From positions 15,405,763-15,469,762 of the forward strand of contig OX459108.1 in NCBI GenBank assembly GCA_949775045.1: DNA of 64,000 bases, read 5' to 3'. The notes beneath the pieces are model-generated. The model did not search any database. It was given only the letters and a program-made list of their open reading frames with translations, and was not told where the DNA came from. The position numbers and the translations under genes were made by a program. Source of the DNA: Metridium senile. Its lineage: Eukaryota; Cnidaria; Anthozoa; Actiniaria; Metridiidae. Position 1 is the stretch's first letter, and every line of letters begins with the position of its first letter. This document shows positions 43,427 through 55,900 of the stretch, one piece after another.

Positions 43427-45586
43427 ATTCATTCATTCATTCATCACAAATTGTATTATAATGAATATTCAATATTTTTCTCACTAGTCATATAGAGCAA
43501 TTTGTGTAATATTGTGTATGCCCAAGCGCGACGCTCATTAGCATCTAATTTTACTCATTAGCATGTTTAAATTGCGTTATGTGAAATCGATTTATTGTTT
43601 CCTTTGTATTTGGTGTTTTCTGATTGGCTGGTATAAAGTGATGATATGTTATATACACGCTAGTAATATAAATCTTTAAAAATAAAACAATAAAATGTTG
43701 TGCATCTATTAAATCCCAGACTCCGATGCTACATTTGAAAACGTCAATTCGGCTTTCGCATGTGAAAACGCCGTGGCTGAGCTACGCTGTAACAAGACAG
43801 GCGAAGTTCTAGATGTGAAATCATTCTTCTATGGTCGAAACAAGGAACATGGGAAGTCTATTTGTATAAAAAATGGGGGTAAAATATCCGACTGTAAGAT
43901 GAAAGAAAAAGAAAAAGCAGTATGTATCACAATGCGTTACAAAGTTATCGTTTTCATCAATATCATCATCATTATTACAGTGGTACCTCTATTAAGTGGT
44001 CACCCATTAAGCGGTCGTCCTCTATTAGGCGGCCACAATAAAAAGTCCCAAATCTATTCCTATACCTATTCTATACCTCTATTCAGCGGCCAACCTCTAT
44101 TAAGCAGCCACTTTGGAAAGTTCCTAGAGTGACCGATTAATAGAGGTACCACTGTATTATCAATATCGCAATCATCATCAACGTCGTCACCATCACTATC
44201 ATCATTATCATCATTTCCATCATCATCATTATCATCATCATCATTATCATCATCATCACTCCTATCATTACCAACACCACCATCATCATCACCATCATCA
44301 CTCCTATCATCACCAACACCACCATCATCATCACCATCATCACCATCACCACCATCATTATCTTAACCATCACCATCATCACCATCATCATCACCACGTG
44401 GTTAATATCCATTCTTTCCATCACAGATCAAGCTCGAGAGCCTCAAGAAGACATGCAATGGGCGTCGAGCGTGTAGTATTTACGCTACAGATATAGTATT
44501 TGGTGATTTCCCTACATGTAAAGGCGTCACTAAGTATCTCAACATCATATACGATTGCGGTAAGAACGTTCATTCATGTACAGTGATACCTCTTTTAAGC
44601 GGTCACCCATTAAGCGGTCACCCTCTATTAGGCAGCCACAATTAAATGTCCCAAATCTATTCCTATTCCTATTCTATACCTCTATTCAGCGGCCAACGTC
44701 TATTAAGCGGCCACTTTGGAAGTCCCGAGACTGTAAATACTTTCAAACATTTATCACTCCCTGAATAAGTGATTGTTGCACTCTATATACAGTGGTACCT
44801 CTATTAAGCGGTCACTCTAGGGACTTTCCATAGTGGCCGCTTAATAGAGGTATAGAATAGGTATAGGAATATATTTTGGACTTTCTATTGTGGCTGCCTA
44901 ATAGAGGGTGACCGCTTAATGGGTGACCGCTTAATAGAGGTACCATTGTATATAGAGTGCAACAATCACTAATTCAGGGAGTGATAAATGTTTCATACCA
45001 TTTTCCAGAATGCAAGTTAGTTGATTGTGGTGAGGCTTTTTACGACCAGGGATTGCTACGTCCTCATTGAAATCCTATGAATAAGCTATGAAAAGCCTAT
45101 GAAAAGCTAGTCTCCCCCGCAGCCGTGTTTAGTTTCGGTCACGCAACGGGGGTGACTAACGAAAAGCCTTTGAAAACCAAAGGAAAAGCTTATGAAACGC
45201 CTTACTTAAGAGGAACAGCGAATAAAATTTCAAGATGATTTCTTCAGTATTGCGTTAAAACTATTTATAATCTCTTTGTAGTGATACCACCACCACCAAC
45301 CAATAAACCACCACTGCCAACAACAACACCAGTCAGCTATGCACCACTTACCAACAACCCGTCCAAGCAGAAAGGAACCGCATCTCCGCCAGAAGACTTC
45401 ACCATTGACTACCATCTACTAGATGAGGATGGCAATAAATGGCCCAAGCCAAGACTGGTGCAGAAATGTAACAAAACTAAAACTACAGATGATGACGACA
45501 TTCCTGATATAAGCATTGCGTCATCTATCTTTGTTAATGTTTACGTCGTCATAGTAACGCTTGTTTGTTTGTATTTGGTTGTTTAG
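42950..45586 (+). CDS. SUEL/Gal_lectin cell-surface lectin, four exons (lectin gene 1)
   Basis: Exons 42950-43034, 43720-43919, 44427-44559 and 45282-45586 have consistent phases 1, 0, 1 and give 240 residues. Exon 1 is a signal peptide (core FYLLVMIGIGLPG). Exons 2 and 3 form one SUEL (D-galactoside/L-rhamnose-binding lectin) domain with the expected eight cysteines, from ACENAVAELRC to YLNIIYDC. The YGR sugar-binding motif is present (FFYGR), but the usual DPC is GDFPTC. Exon 4 encodes a Pro/Thr-rich stalk (IPPPPTNKPPLPTTTP), a segment with DDDD, and a hydrophobic C-terminus (FVNVYVVIVTLVCLYLVV) that ends the protein, as in a GPI-anchor signal. The exon 2 donor could instead be the GTAAGA 26 bases earlier, but that breaks the phase. 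The likely product is an outer-surface lectin. Its paralogue follows at 49925. Confidence 0.83.
43200..43445. repeat. (ATTG)n tetranucleotide repeat, lectin gene 1 intron 1
   Basis: About 60 units of gattgattg with ggttg variants. It is preceded by aaataaagattg, so it may be the tail of a non-LTR element. Confidence 0.95.
43974..44158. mobile_element. Pogo-like MITE, lectin gene 1 intron 2
   Basis: Ends tacagtggtacctctattaa and ttaatagaggtaccactgta are perfect inverted repeats with TA at the borders. The interior has further aagcggtcacc units. The end sequence resembles pogo/Tigger-type termini. Confidence 0.8.
44160..44400. repeat. (ATC)n microsatellite, lectin gene 1 intron 2
   Basis: Compound atcatc/accatc tract that starts at the border of the MITE and ends about 26 bases before the exon 3 acceptor. 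Confidence 0.94.
44577..45000. mobile_element. Inverted pair of pogo-like MITEs, lectin gene 1 intron 3
   Basis: A MITE-related copy (44578-44725, tacagtgatacctcttttaa) and a complete copy (44790-44952, with both ends) are embedded in a larger foldback. The flank cactccctgaataagtgatt at 44757 recurs inverted at about 44968-44985. Confidence 0.75.
45009..45029 (+). other. Possible 21-nt microexon of lectin gene 1
   Basis: The sequence lies between an acceptor (ttttccag) and a donor (GTGAGG), enters and leaves in phase 1, and would add seven residues (ECKLVDC) between the lectin domain and the stalk. It could equally be chance. Confidence 0.25.
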
Positions 45587-45924
45587 ATCTAAATGCTAAT
45601 AGATACTTTAAGTATAAGCATTCCGTACTCTAATCATGGGACCATAAGATACCATGACGTCATAAGTATTATCAAATATATTTACCTTACAACGTACGCA
45701 TGTTTATACTGTACTTGACCGCTGTAGGTTTGCAGGCTCAAAGCTCGTTCTCAGATTTTCTTGGTTCTCATTCTCTATCGCTATTTTCAAAATGGCGGAC
45801 ATTTGAAGACATCTAAATAAGAGAGACAAGATGTCAGTCAAGATGATTGACAGGATATGACCACGTAAAAGCTAACATATGCATGCATGTAAATGTTGTA
45901 ATATTTCAAAAGCATATGATGTAC

Positions 45925-46350
45925 TCAAATAAAATAAACAACACAAAGCATGCTGTAAGTAACCATGGGTAATGTGGTGAAGCATGTCGTTCAATTATTC
46001 TAGTATCACTAATTATCGTAATTAAAGGAACACCATTACAAAACTGGTTCCCTCCAAAAAGCTGATGTTTGGATTCACGCAGATGATTTAGGGCATAAAT
46101 TATGCCATTTCAAAAAATCAGATTTGTTAGGAAAAGTTTTCTATTAATTTTGAATGTTGGACAAAATGGCCGCCGTTTTTTATTCACTGACGCGCATGCG
46201 TACGGGCGGTCACGTGACATTTCTAGTAAATGACATTGCTTTTGATTCGTAAGAAAAAGTTTACCTTTGAAATGTTAATTTTGATGTTTTAAAAAAACAA
46301 CACTGTTTCCTATTAAAATAATTCTAAAGGTAGTATCAGCGGGTGGTAGT
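45925..46350. repeat. Direct repeat D1 between the lectin genes
   Basis: Matches 48842-49310 with about 90% similarity by eye, including agcatgctgtaagtaaccat, tggccgccgttttttattca and gcgcatgcgtacgggcggtc. Its start overlaps the AATAAA at 45928-45933 that may polyadenylate lectin gene 1. Confidence 0.85.
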
Positions 46351-46533
46351 TAAGAATTATTCAGCAAGTGTCGCAAAGAATGCAGGGTGTTATGGCCTCG
46401 TTTTCAAAATTCCCGACGCCCCAATGACAGAAAGAGAGTCAGCGCTGCATTTTAAGACCCGTGCCGGCCAAAGGCCTGGGCACGAGTAATAATTTTAAAG
46501 GTAGTACCAGCGGGTGGTCGTTAAAATAGTAGG

Positions 46534-47060
46534 TGATAAGACACGTTCAGAGGACTGACATTATTTATCTATTAAAGTGGTATTTGTCTGCGTGTAGGCC
46601 CCCTATTCGGCTGGTTAATTGCTGTTCAACCGTCTCTACATGTAAAACTAATAAATAATAAATTATTACATATCTAATTGATTCTCTGTTTCTCCTGTCA
46701 GTTCCGGTAATCTCATCGGCTTCGAGTTGAGCGTCACAAACCCTCTTACTTCACATAATATCTTGTCCAATTCACATCTAATTCGTCGAGAATTCTCCCA
46801 TTCGTGAGCGGTTCAAACAGCACTCTGTCGCTCTATCAATTTTCAATTAACTTAAACCGCGAAAATTTGTATTCAAATTGGTTGGGTTGTTAATTTGAAA
46901 GAGCGTTTATTAACGGCACAGTCGTCATGTTTCAGTCAGCCAATTAGAGTCACTGTAAACACAGGTGAAAACCTCAACATTGTGGTGTCCACAGTGTAGA
47001 AATTTCTCCTTTCTTCCACTTTTCAACAAAGTTTACAAATACTTGTTGTCTTTGGTTGCA
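46534..47060 (-). repeat. Inverted copy of the lectin gene 2 upstream region
   Basis: About 525 bases are the reverse complement of 49370-49897. Landmarks include gccccctattcggctggtta, gttccggtaatctcatcggc and cacaggtgaaaacctcaaca. The copy ends just where the start codon of gene 2 would follow, and no coding sequence follows here. Confidence 0.9.
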
Positions 47061-47490
47061 AGACTGTTTACAGTTCGGATGCATGTTGAAATTTTTATTT
47101 TAAAATCCGCTTTAATATCGCTTACATATCAAAGAGAGAGAGGAAAAACCCCTGGAGTTGGTTGTTTCGGAGAGACTCAATGTTTACACAACTTCAAAGC
47201 CTTTATAACTTTGTTCAAGTTTAATGCATATAACACCCGGAGGGCACTCCGCTAGGATTTGGGTAGGGGTGTTCCGCTAGGATCCTTAAACGGTTACCCT
47301 GTTTATGACAGAAAAAAAACAAATTCTTATACCCTGTTTATGACAAGTGATAAAAATGTTGTAATATATAAAAAGCATGTGATGTACTCATTAAATAGAC
47401 ACTGACTCTACTATTGACAGCATGTTTGGTTATTACACTGCACTATCATGAAAACCGATAAAATATCCACTCTGGAGACCGTATAGTATG
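47060..47490. other. Spacer without recognised feature
   Basis: Contains repeated ccctgtttatgaca (two copies near 47297-47345) and a short match to 45890-45945 (gttgtaatat ... gatgtactca). No gene is supported; the plus-strand frame across 46965-47255 overlaps the inverted repeat arm. Confidence 0.4.
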
Positions 47491-47491
47491 T

Positions 47492-47711
47492 AATAGTCCT
47501 CTTCACAGTTCCCTGCGCCATCTTGAAAGGTAGCCGAGCCTTGGCATCGAAGCGAGGCGAACGTCGAGCTTGCGGAAAGAGATGGAGATCTTTTAACAGT
47601 CTCACGAGACACTTATTCACGTGTCTCTATCATTGCAAGCTTAACGTTCGTCTCGATATGATGAAAAGGCCCGGCTACCTTTCAAGATGGCGCAAGTAGC
47701 TGTGAAGGTAG
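47492..47711. mobile_element. MITE related to the one in XPO4 intron 5
   Basis: Ends aatagtcctcttcacagttc and, inverted, gtagctgtgaaggta, with inner arms cgccatcttgaaaggtagcc. It shares the body with 27088-27302, so the family is mobile in this genome. Confidence 0.8.
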
Positions 47712-47830
47712 CCTGCGTGCAGCCGGTTTAAGCTATCTCCAAAAACAGAAGGCACTATTGGTTATTGTGAAAGTAAAGGTAAAGAATTAAAAAAAATATT
47801 CGTTATTGTTGAAATATTTACCAGGATGCG

Positions 47831-48535
47831 TTAAGGCCCGTGCAAACGCACGCAACAACATCCAACATTGTTGGGCCAACATTGTTGTGTGATTTTTTCG
47901 CGATGTTGGAGGGTGTGTGCAAACGCTCGCAACAAGTCCCAACATGTTGGGCGCTCCGGTGATAATACAAAGGATTCTGGGACACAAATACCCACAACTC
48001 CCTACAAACCACTGCTTGTTGGGGCGCCATGTTGAATAATGGGTGACTATCTTGCTCACTGTTGAATTTCAAGTCGTTTTTTAATGTTTTTTATTTTATT
48101 TGTTTATATTTGCTTTTTCTAAGCGATACATATTTTTCTTTTGAATTTTTTTTTCATTTTTTTTTTGTCTTAAAATATTTTTGAATTTTTTATTGTATTT
48201 TATTAAGGAAAAACTCCATATCAATTTGATTTTGCTGATATTTCCCTATTACAACGATGGGCCACCAGCGCAACATTGTTGGATGTGCTGTGCAAACGAA
48301 CGCAACATTGTTGGGCTACGCTTCGATGACCGTGAAACAAAAGAAATGTTGGGACTTGTTGGCTCTGAAGTTTGACCAGTTTCAAACTTCATCCAACAAC
48401 ATCCAACAACATCCAACATGTTGCAGCAACACGCAACAACACGCAACATGGTGTGCAAACGCTCGCAATATGTTGGACCCAACAATGTTGCGTGATGTTG
48501 GCCAACAATGTTGCGTGCGTTTGCACGGGGCTTTA
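47831..48535. mobile_element. 0.7-kb TIR transposon with gtgcaaacgcacgcaaca ends
   Basis: The left end aaggcccgtgcaaacgcacg and the right end cgtgcgtttgcacggggctt are inverted. The subterminal zones are full of ccaacattgttgg palindromes. No transposase frame; non-autonomous. Confidence 0.88.
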
Positions 48536-48841
48536 GGATTGGTGTGAATGGTTGGTTAACAGGATAAATTAAGATCCGTTTTCAAAATTTATACGGCGTA
48601 ATGTAGACAGTCTCTATTTTAAGTACGCTGAAAATAGGGGAAAACATGATCACCTACCAGCTTGCATCGCGTGAAAGAATTTCGTAGACCATGAATATCG
48701 TACATTCAAACACATCTTTATATATGTTATTTTTTACGATGTGAGTGGGTATTAGTAACGCTCTTACTAAATCGTTTAGCGTTTTGTTTTATTTATTTTC
48801 TCGTAATACGACTGACTGCGAATGAATTATAACACTCACAT

Positions 48842-49310
48842 CAAAATAAACAACGCAAAGCATGCTGGTAAGTAACCATGGGTCATAGAAAGATGCAAAG
48901 TTCTTGTAATGTAGCGAAGGGTGTCGTTCAATTATCATTAGTATCACTAGTTTTCGTAATTAAAGGAAGACCATTACAAAAATGGTCCCCTCCAAAAAGC
49001 CGATTTTTGGATTCATGAAGATGATTTATAGGGCATGAAATACATATTTAAAAAAATCAGACTTTAGATGTTACGATTTGTTAGGAAAAGTTTTCTATTA
49101 ATTTTGAATGGTTGGTAAAAATGGCCGCCGTTTTTTATTCATAAACGCGCATGCGTACGGGCGGTCACGTGACATTTCTAGTAAATGACATTGCTTTTGA
49201 TTCGTAAAGAAAAAGTTTAGCTTTGAAATGTTAATTTTGATGTTTAAAAAACCAACACTGTTTCCTATTAAAATAATTCTAAAGGTAGTACCAGCGGGTG
49301 GTCGTTGAAA
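48842..49310. repeat. Direct repeat D2 between the lectin genes
   Basis: Second copy of 45925-46350, ending gtagtaccagcgggtggtcg. A short extra copy of that end lies at 46495-46530, next to the inverted promoter copy. Confidence 0.85.
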
Positions 49311-49369
49311 TAGAAAAATATTGTTATTTAGCGGGTATGTTGGTTGATACACACGTCTAGTTTTGAATT

Positions 49370-49924
49370 CGTTCAATCAAAGACAAGAAATATTTGTAAA
49401 CTTTGTTGAAAAATGGAAGAATGGAGAAATTTCTACACTGTGGACACAACAATGTTGAGGTTTTCACCTGTGTTTACAGTGACTCTTATTGGCTAACTGA
49501 AACATACGACTGTGCCGTCAATAAACGCTCTTTCAAATCAATAACTCAACCAATTTGAATACAAATTTTCGCGGTTTAAGTTAATTGAAAATTGATAGAG
49601 CGACAGAGTGCTGTTTGAAAAGCTCACGAATGGGAGAATTCTCGACGAATTAGATGTGAATTGGACAAGATATTATGTGAAGTAAGAGGGTTTGTGACGT
49701 TCAACTCGAAGCCGATGAGATTACCGGAACTGACAGGAGAAACAGAGAATCAATTAGATATGTAATAATTTATTATTTATTAGTTTTACATATAGAGACG
49801 GTTGAACAGCAATTAACCAGCCGAATAGGGGGCCTACACGCAGACAAATACCACTTTAATAGATAAATAATGTCAGTACCCTGAACGTGTCTTATCAACA
49901 CCACCTACAATTTACTAAACCAAA
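49370..49924 (+). promoter_or_regulatory. Upstream region and leader of lectin gene 2
   Basis: Directly precedes the start codon at 49925. The segment 49370-49897 is duplicated in inverted orientation at 46534-47060, with high conservation right up to the start codon. The transcription start is not identifiable from sequence alone. Confidence 0.5.
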
Positions 49925-52900
49925 ATGAAGATTTTGAGTCAAGCTTTGCTGAAGATAAGCTTCGCTTTCGCAGTAATGGCGAGTGTGAATTTGCTTGCTT
50001 GTTGGTGCATTGAGGGTGAGTATATTTGTGGTTTATAGCTTTAGAATACAAGCAAGGATTACTAGGATTTCTTCTTCTAAAATAGGCGATATTTAGAGTT
50101 AAAGTTCTAGGTAATTCTTACATTTCTTTGTGAAAATGAACATTGATATTTGCGCGCAATTTCTAGTACTGACTTGATGTTTTTTGCTTTGTAATTTGTA
50201 GTCCTTTCAACCGAAATTTTTTGATCAAACCATTTAATGACGACGGAAACCATGACAAATTTGTTGTTATTGTTCAAATTAAACTCTCTGACTGAGTTTA
50301 ATATCATGGAAAATAAATATAAGGACTCGATGTAAGGCATTTTTGAGCAAAACTAAGTGTGAACACGCGTGGAAAGTGCGAAAATCAAAATAGTAAGTCT
50401 AATAATAGTCTTAACCAGAATAGTAAAATCAAAAAGCAGTTTACTTTTGAATACAGAAAAACAGCTAGTTAACAGCGATTTGGGGAAGGTACTTAGAGCA
50501 AGCTAATTTATCAACACTTCAATATATATTGCAAGCATATTGGTTATTGTATTTTTCAAGCAGTATATTTCTGCCGGTAAGGATTCAGTAAATCTGCGAT
50601 ATATTGTTAGTAAAACACTTGGAATATAAACACTGGATTTACTAACCAGTAAACAGGATACGGTTGAGTAAAGCAGTTGATAACGACAAGACAATTATCT
50701 ATTTCGCTGTTGTTTTATTCAACAAACTGCTTTTACACGTAAACGATTTAATAAGGCGATATTTGGGTTTGTTTTTTTGACCTAAATCATGGCGCTTTCG
50801 TAGTAAAACCATCTGTCATTGATAGTCACTAAAAAGCTGAATATGGTTGAGATAAAGAGCTTGTAAAGACAAATTATTGTGTTGAAGAAAATCGCAAAAA
50901 GATAAACAAAGATATGGATGTATAACAGAAAAGAAATACTTTCAGTGAAAAAACGGATTTTTGTATTACAAAAAATTGTATTTATTAGTGTTGTAGTTCA
51001 AAAGAAAAAAATAAATTGCTGATAACATGGCTTTCAGGTAATTTACGACCGAAAAGGAAAATAGAAGTAAAAAACATCATTTTGTGACTTCTAGTCCGAT
51101 CCAAACGCCTTAAATTCAGTGTTAATGTAAAAAGATGGGGAAATATTGCCATGAAATGCCATGAACGCCTCAGTGTTAATGTAAAAAGATGGGGAAATAT
51201 TGCCATGAAATGCCATGAACGCCTCAGTGTTAATGTAAAAAGAGGGGGAAATATTGCCATGAAATGACAAAAGATGCTTAACTTTAATTTTATTACGCAA
51301 AAACCTTGAGCACTTTGCGTGTCAAAAAGAAGAAAAAATATATACAATATAACTACGTTTTGGTTTAAAAATACACATTTAAATATCAAAGAGAAGAAAA
51401 CAAGAAGAAAAAGAGAAGAAAACAAGAAGAAAAAGAGAAAGAAGAAGAAAAAAGAACATGTTTTAACGTTGAAATCCTTTACGTTTTCAGACGAAAAGAA
51501 AGAATGAAATACTTAACATTACGATACACTCGAAAACGATCCTATTTTCTATGAGTTCACATAGACAAGTCATTTGTATCCAATCATTTAGCAGTATTTG
51601 CATGGTGTAAACACAAACTAATATAACCTTAGTTAGAAAGACCACATACTTATTCAATGTTTGGCAACATCCTGACCGAACAATATTGCTATTTTTAGGG
51701 AGTATTTCTTCTCATTTGAATAATGATAAACTTAATGTTAAAAAATTTTGAAATCTTGCAATCTCATCATTTTCTTATTTGTATTTTAAAAAGACAAAGG
51801 ATTAACGTCCTAAACGTCAGTATACCTTTTAAACCAGCTAGATATTTGTACCTAGTGTGTTTCATTTTTTGCTTCTTGAATAAACCCTATGTATTTTTGC
51901 ACCATTATCGTACACGGTATTTTAGATATTTGTTATATTTCCTCAGCAATGTTTATTCATTGTGGTGTTATTTTTACCGTGTTTTTAGATTTGTTATTGA
52001 TTAAAGATATCGAGCTTGTTTTGTACATATAACAAACTATAATACGGCAGGGTTAGTAGCGCACACAATACTAATTTAATGAGAAACTTGTGCTCAGTTT
52101 GATATTTTAGTACTGGTAGGTTTTGAAGTCAATTTCTTCAGATAAAAATTGACCTTTCCTCACACATTAAACCAACAATGTTTGTATTATTCTGCGCTTT
52201 TCATATTAATTTTCAATATTATTGTTATTTTGGTCCGTTTATGTATCTTTCTTAGTAGATTTTTGAAGTTTTCTCATTAAAGAATATTGATCCTTACTCG
52301 TAAGAATAAAAACAATATTATATCTAGCTTTTGACAGATGAAATGCTAATAAGGGAGAAGAGGGAACTATATTACAGTAAAGGATATATCGGAGAAATTG
52401 TTTCTCTGCTAGCCGAGTCTTTCTCGTTGCGAATTCTGACCGATTTGTTGTCAAAACTCGCATCGAGACAGCAGGGAGTGAAATTGTGTGCTACCAGTAA
52501 TGGATAATTGTTTGCCACATATGACACACTACGATAAACCTCAATGAGAAGTGGAAAGGAAATTGTTGATTTAGTTAATTGTAGTATCATATAGTAATAA
52601 GCTTTTAGTAAAGCGGACAGGTTTAAAAAATAGTTTAAGAAGTCATGACTAAGTAATTGAAACGATGATAAATGGAAACTGAAAGAGGTATTTGAAATTG
52701 GAAGAACAAATTAAATTGAAAGAGAGAACCGAAATGAAGAATGAAAATTGAAAGAGAAAATCGAAATCGAAAAAGGGAAGTGTCATAATTGAAAATATGC
52801 GAAAATGAAATTGAAGGCGAAATGTAACAGATAAATTGGAAACAATGAATGCTAACTTGAAACGAAAACAAGCAAGGATGTTGTCAATATATAGAATCAT

Positions 52901-55900
52901 AAAGTATAACTTCTATACCATCAAACTATCACTGATTGGCGTAAGCAGCTGTAGAGCTGTACCTGCCTTCTTATAAAACACTTTTTTTTATTTTCTAATT
53001 GATACACGGTATAAATAATAATTTTACAGCCCGACGCTTGTGGGGCCGTGTTTCTCCATACACACTCCTTACTACATTCAAATATATTATTATTTGACGC
53101 TGTATACTATTTTGTATCAGGATAAAGACCTTGCTCTATATAGTTTTTGGGATTTAACCCACCCTACTAGATATATATATATATATAGATAGATAGATAG
53201 ATATTTACCGTGGTCAAATACACTTAGCTCTATTATAAAAATGTTGCTAATTGGGTCCTAATTTACAGGTATTGCCACAAATCAAAAATACACAAACGAA
53301 ATATATAGAAATTTTAATATGTACATATAAGAATATTAATAATATCAATAATATATATTAACCCTACCATCAAATATGCAATAGACCATCCCATAGAAGA
53401 TCTAATTCTGACTTTCAGAATTATAAATGCTGGGAATTTTTAATACAAAACCATTCCTTGAAGCAAACAACACCAAACAAGTCCTTAATTTCACTGCCAT
53501 TGGTTCTAGTTTCGTGAATCATTCCAGCTGAGTTGACCTTCAGAACAAACACAAGGTCAACCAATCAGAATTGAGAATTCAACATTGTATTTTGATTAGC
53601 ATTTCCCATTATTCTGCCAAGAGAATTTATGAAATACGAGCTCTTCCTACTTTAAATTAATTGTAAACACTAGTCAAACTCATGGTGGGATTATATTTCA
53701 ACCAACAACAAAAGTCTACATTGTATATTCGGAAAATGCTCAACAATTGATAACCAAAAATAGTGACCCATGATTCCTTTCGGGGAAGGCGATCAACTCA
53801 GCTGGTTATATTACTTAAAGCAGACAACACCATAACTCAGCGATGTCCTTGTAAAAATATAAGGCTGTTTAGGTTATTCGGTTATGGTGCATCGTGTTGG
53901 AAATATAGTAATTATGGTTTAACTTGAAAGCTTACTAATAGATGTTACCTATCATTATAATCAACGTCATCGTCATCATCACTATTAATACAACCATAAT
54001 CATCATCTACATCATCCCTAAAATCTTCATCTTCATGATGTACAGGATGATGATTATTATCAATATCATCACCATCATAATTACCATCATCATCATCATC
54101 AAAACCACCGTTATAAACTTCATCATCAACTTACCATCATAATCATAATCAGCACCATTACAATCATTATCACCAAAACCACCATCGCCACAACTATTAT
54201 ATCATAGGTACCGCCATTATCATCATTACCATCATCATCACCATTATCATCATCATCACCATTATCATCATCATAATCACTACCATTGTCATCAGCATCA
54301 TCAACATCATACCAAGTAAACTATTACCATTAATAATACTCTATCATTAAGCCTATGACCTACAATCATCACCATCACCATCATAATTACCACTATTATC
54401 ACCATCCCCAACATATTCATCATCATCATACCCAGTAAACATCACTATTACCATTAGTAATGGTATATCAGTAAGCCTATGACCTGTTTTACGACTGTTA
54501 TAGTTCGTGTTGTATAATGCGCTCAACGCGATGCTCAAATCAGTTTAAAACATAAGATAAGAACAGATAAAGGTTTAATACGCTTAACTACGTTATCTTA
54601 ATGCATCAAATACCTTCAATTATCCCAACCAAAATAGAACCATGTTTCAATTACGAAGAAAGCCCCATGTCAGCTTACATCAACTCTGATGGTTGAATTA
54701 CACGTATATCGGCCGTTTAATGATAACACTACACCTATTTGAAAAAGATTGTCCAAGGCAATAGGTCATTCCAAGAAGGAAAGGAATTATAGGCATACAC
54801 CTATTTCTAAAAGGTTGGTTGTCCAAGGCGATAGATCATTCCAAGAAGGAAAGGAATTATAGGCATACAACTATTTCAAAAAGGTTGTCCAAGGCGATGG
54901 GTTATTTCAAGATGGAAAGGAATTATAGGCAAACACCTATTTCAAAAAGGTTGTACAAAGCAATAGGTCATTCCAAGAAGGAAAGGAATTATAAGCATAC
55001 ACCTATTTCAAAAAGGTTGTCCAAGGCGATAGGTCATTCCAAGATGGAAAGGAATTATAGGCATACAACTATTTCAAAAAGGTTGTCCAAGACGAAAGGT
55101 CATTCCAAGAAGGAAAGGAATTATAGGCATACACCTATTTCAAAAAGGTTGTCCAAGGCGATAAGTGATTCCAACCGGCGGAAAAAAATAATAGAAATAC
55201 ACCTTTTTTGTAAGACAAAAGGCCATTCCAAGATGGAAAGGAACTATAGGCATACAACAATTTTAAATAGGTTGTCCAAGGCAATAGGTCAATTCAAGAA
55301 GGAAAGGAATTATAGGCATACAACAATTTTAAATAGGTGTTTCCATTCATTTATTCTCATTTTCTATCTATTTATTCTCAGATTTCTCCCAGTTGGAAAA
55401 ACTGGATTCCAAGGTGGGCTGTTTGAACAAAACGATGACTCTAAAGTGCAAACAGCCGAGTGTAATGTTGATTAAAACTGCTTCATACGGCAGGGCTTCC
55501 AGTTCAGTCTGCGCACATGGAAAGAACGCACATAAACCATGTGACTTGGTCGTCAAGAAATCGATAGTGAAAGAAATATGTGATTACAAGAATACGTGTG
55601 ATATCTTTATCAGCAAAAAACTGTTTGGTGATCATTGTCCTACCGTTGACAACTATCTGAATGTGATTTTTAGCTGTGGTGAGTGACTGTACTTGATTTA
55701 GCCGCTTACACCCATCCCCCTCCCCCTTCCACCAACTTCCGACAGCTTTTAATAGTTATAATATATGAAATTAGCCCACGATAGACAGACACAACTACAA
55801 CCTCGGAAAATTTGAGCCCAAGGTGGGAAACAATAATAATTGTGCCTAGCTGTCTTATATTTATAATTTTAATTAATTATCATATGATTAGATAGTCTCT

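Noticed and set aside
43164..43436. Asn-Gln-Ser-Ile repeat frame
   Set aside because: Translation of (ATTG)n in a lectin intron.
54819..55475. 218-residue frame leading into lectin gene 2
   Set aside because: It reads through the 66-bp minisatellite and then lies out of frame with the SUEL domain. The acceptor at 55381 starts the real exon.
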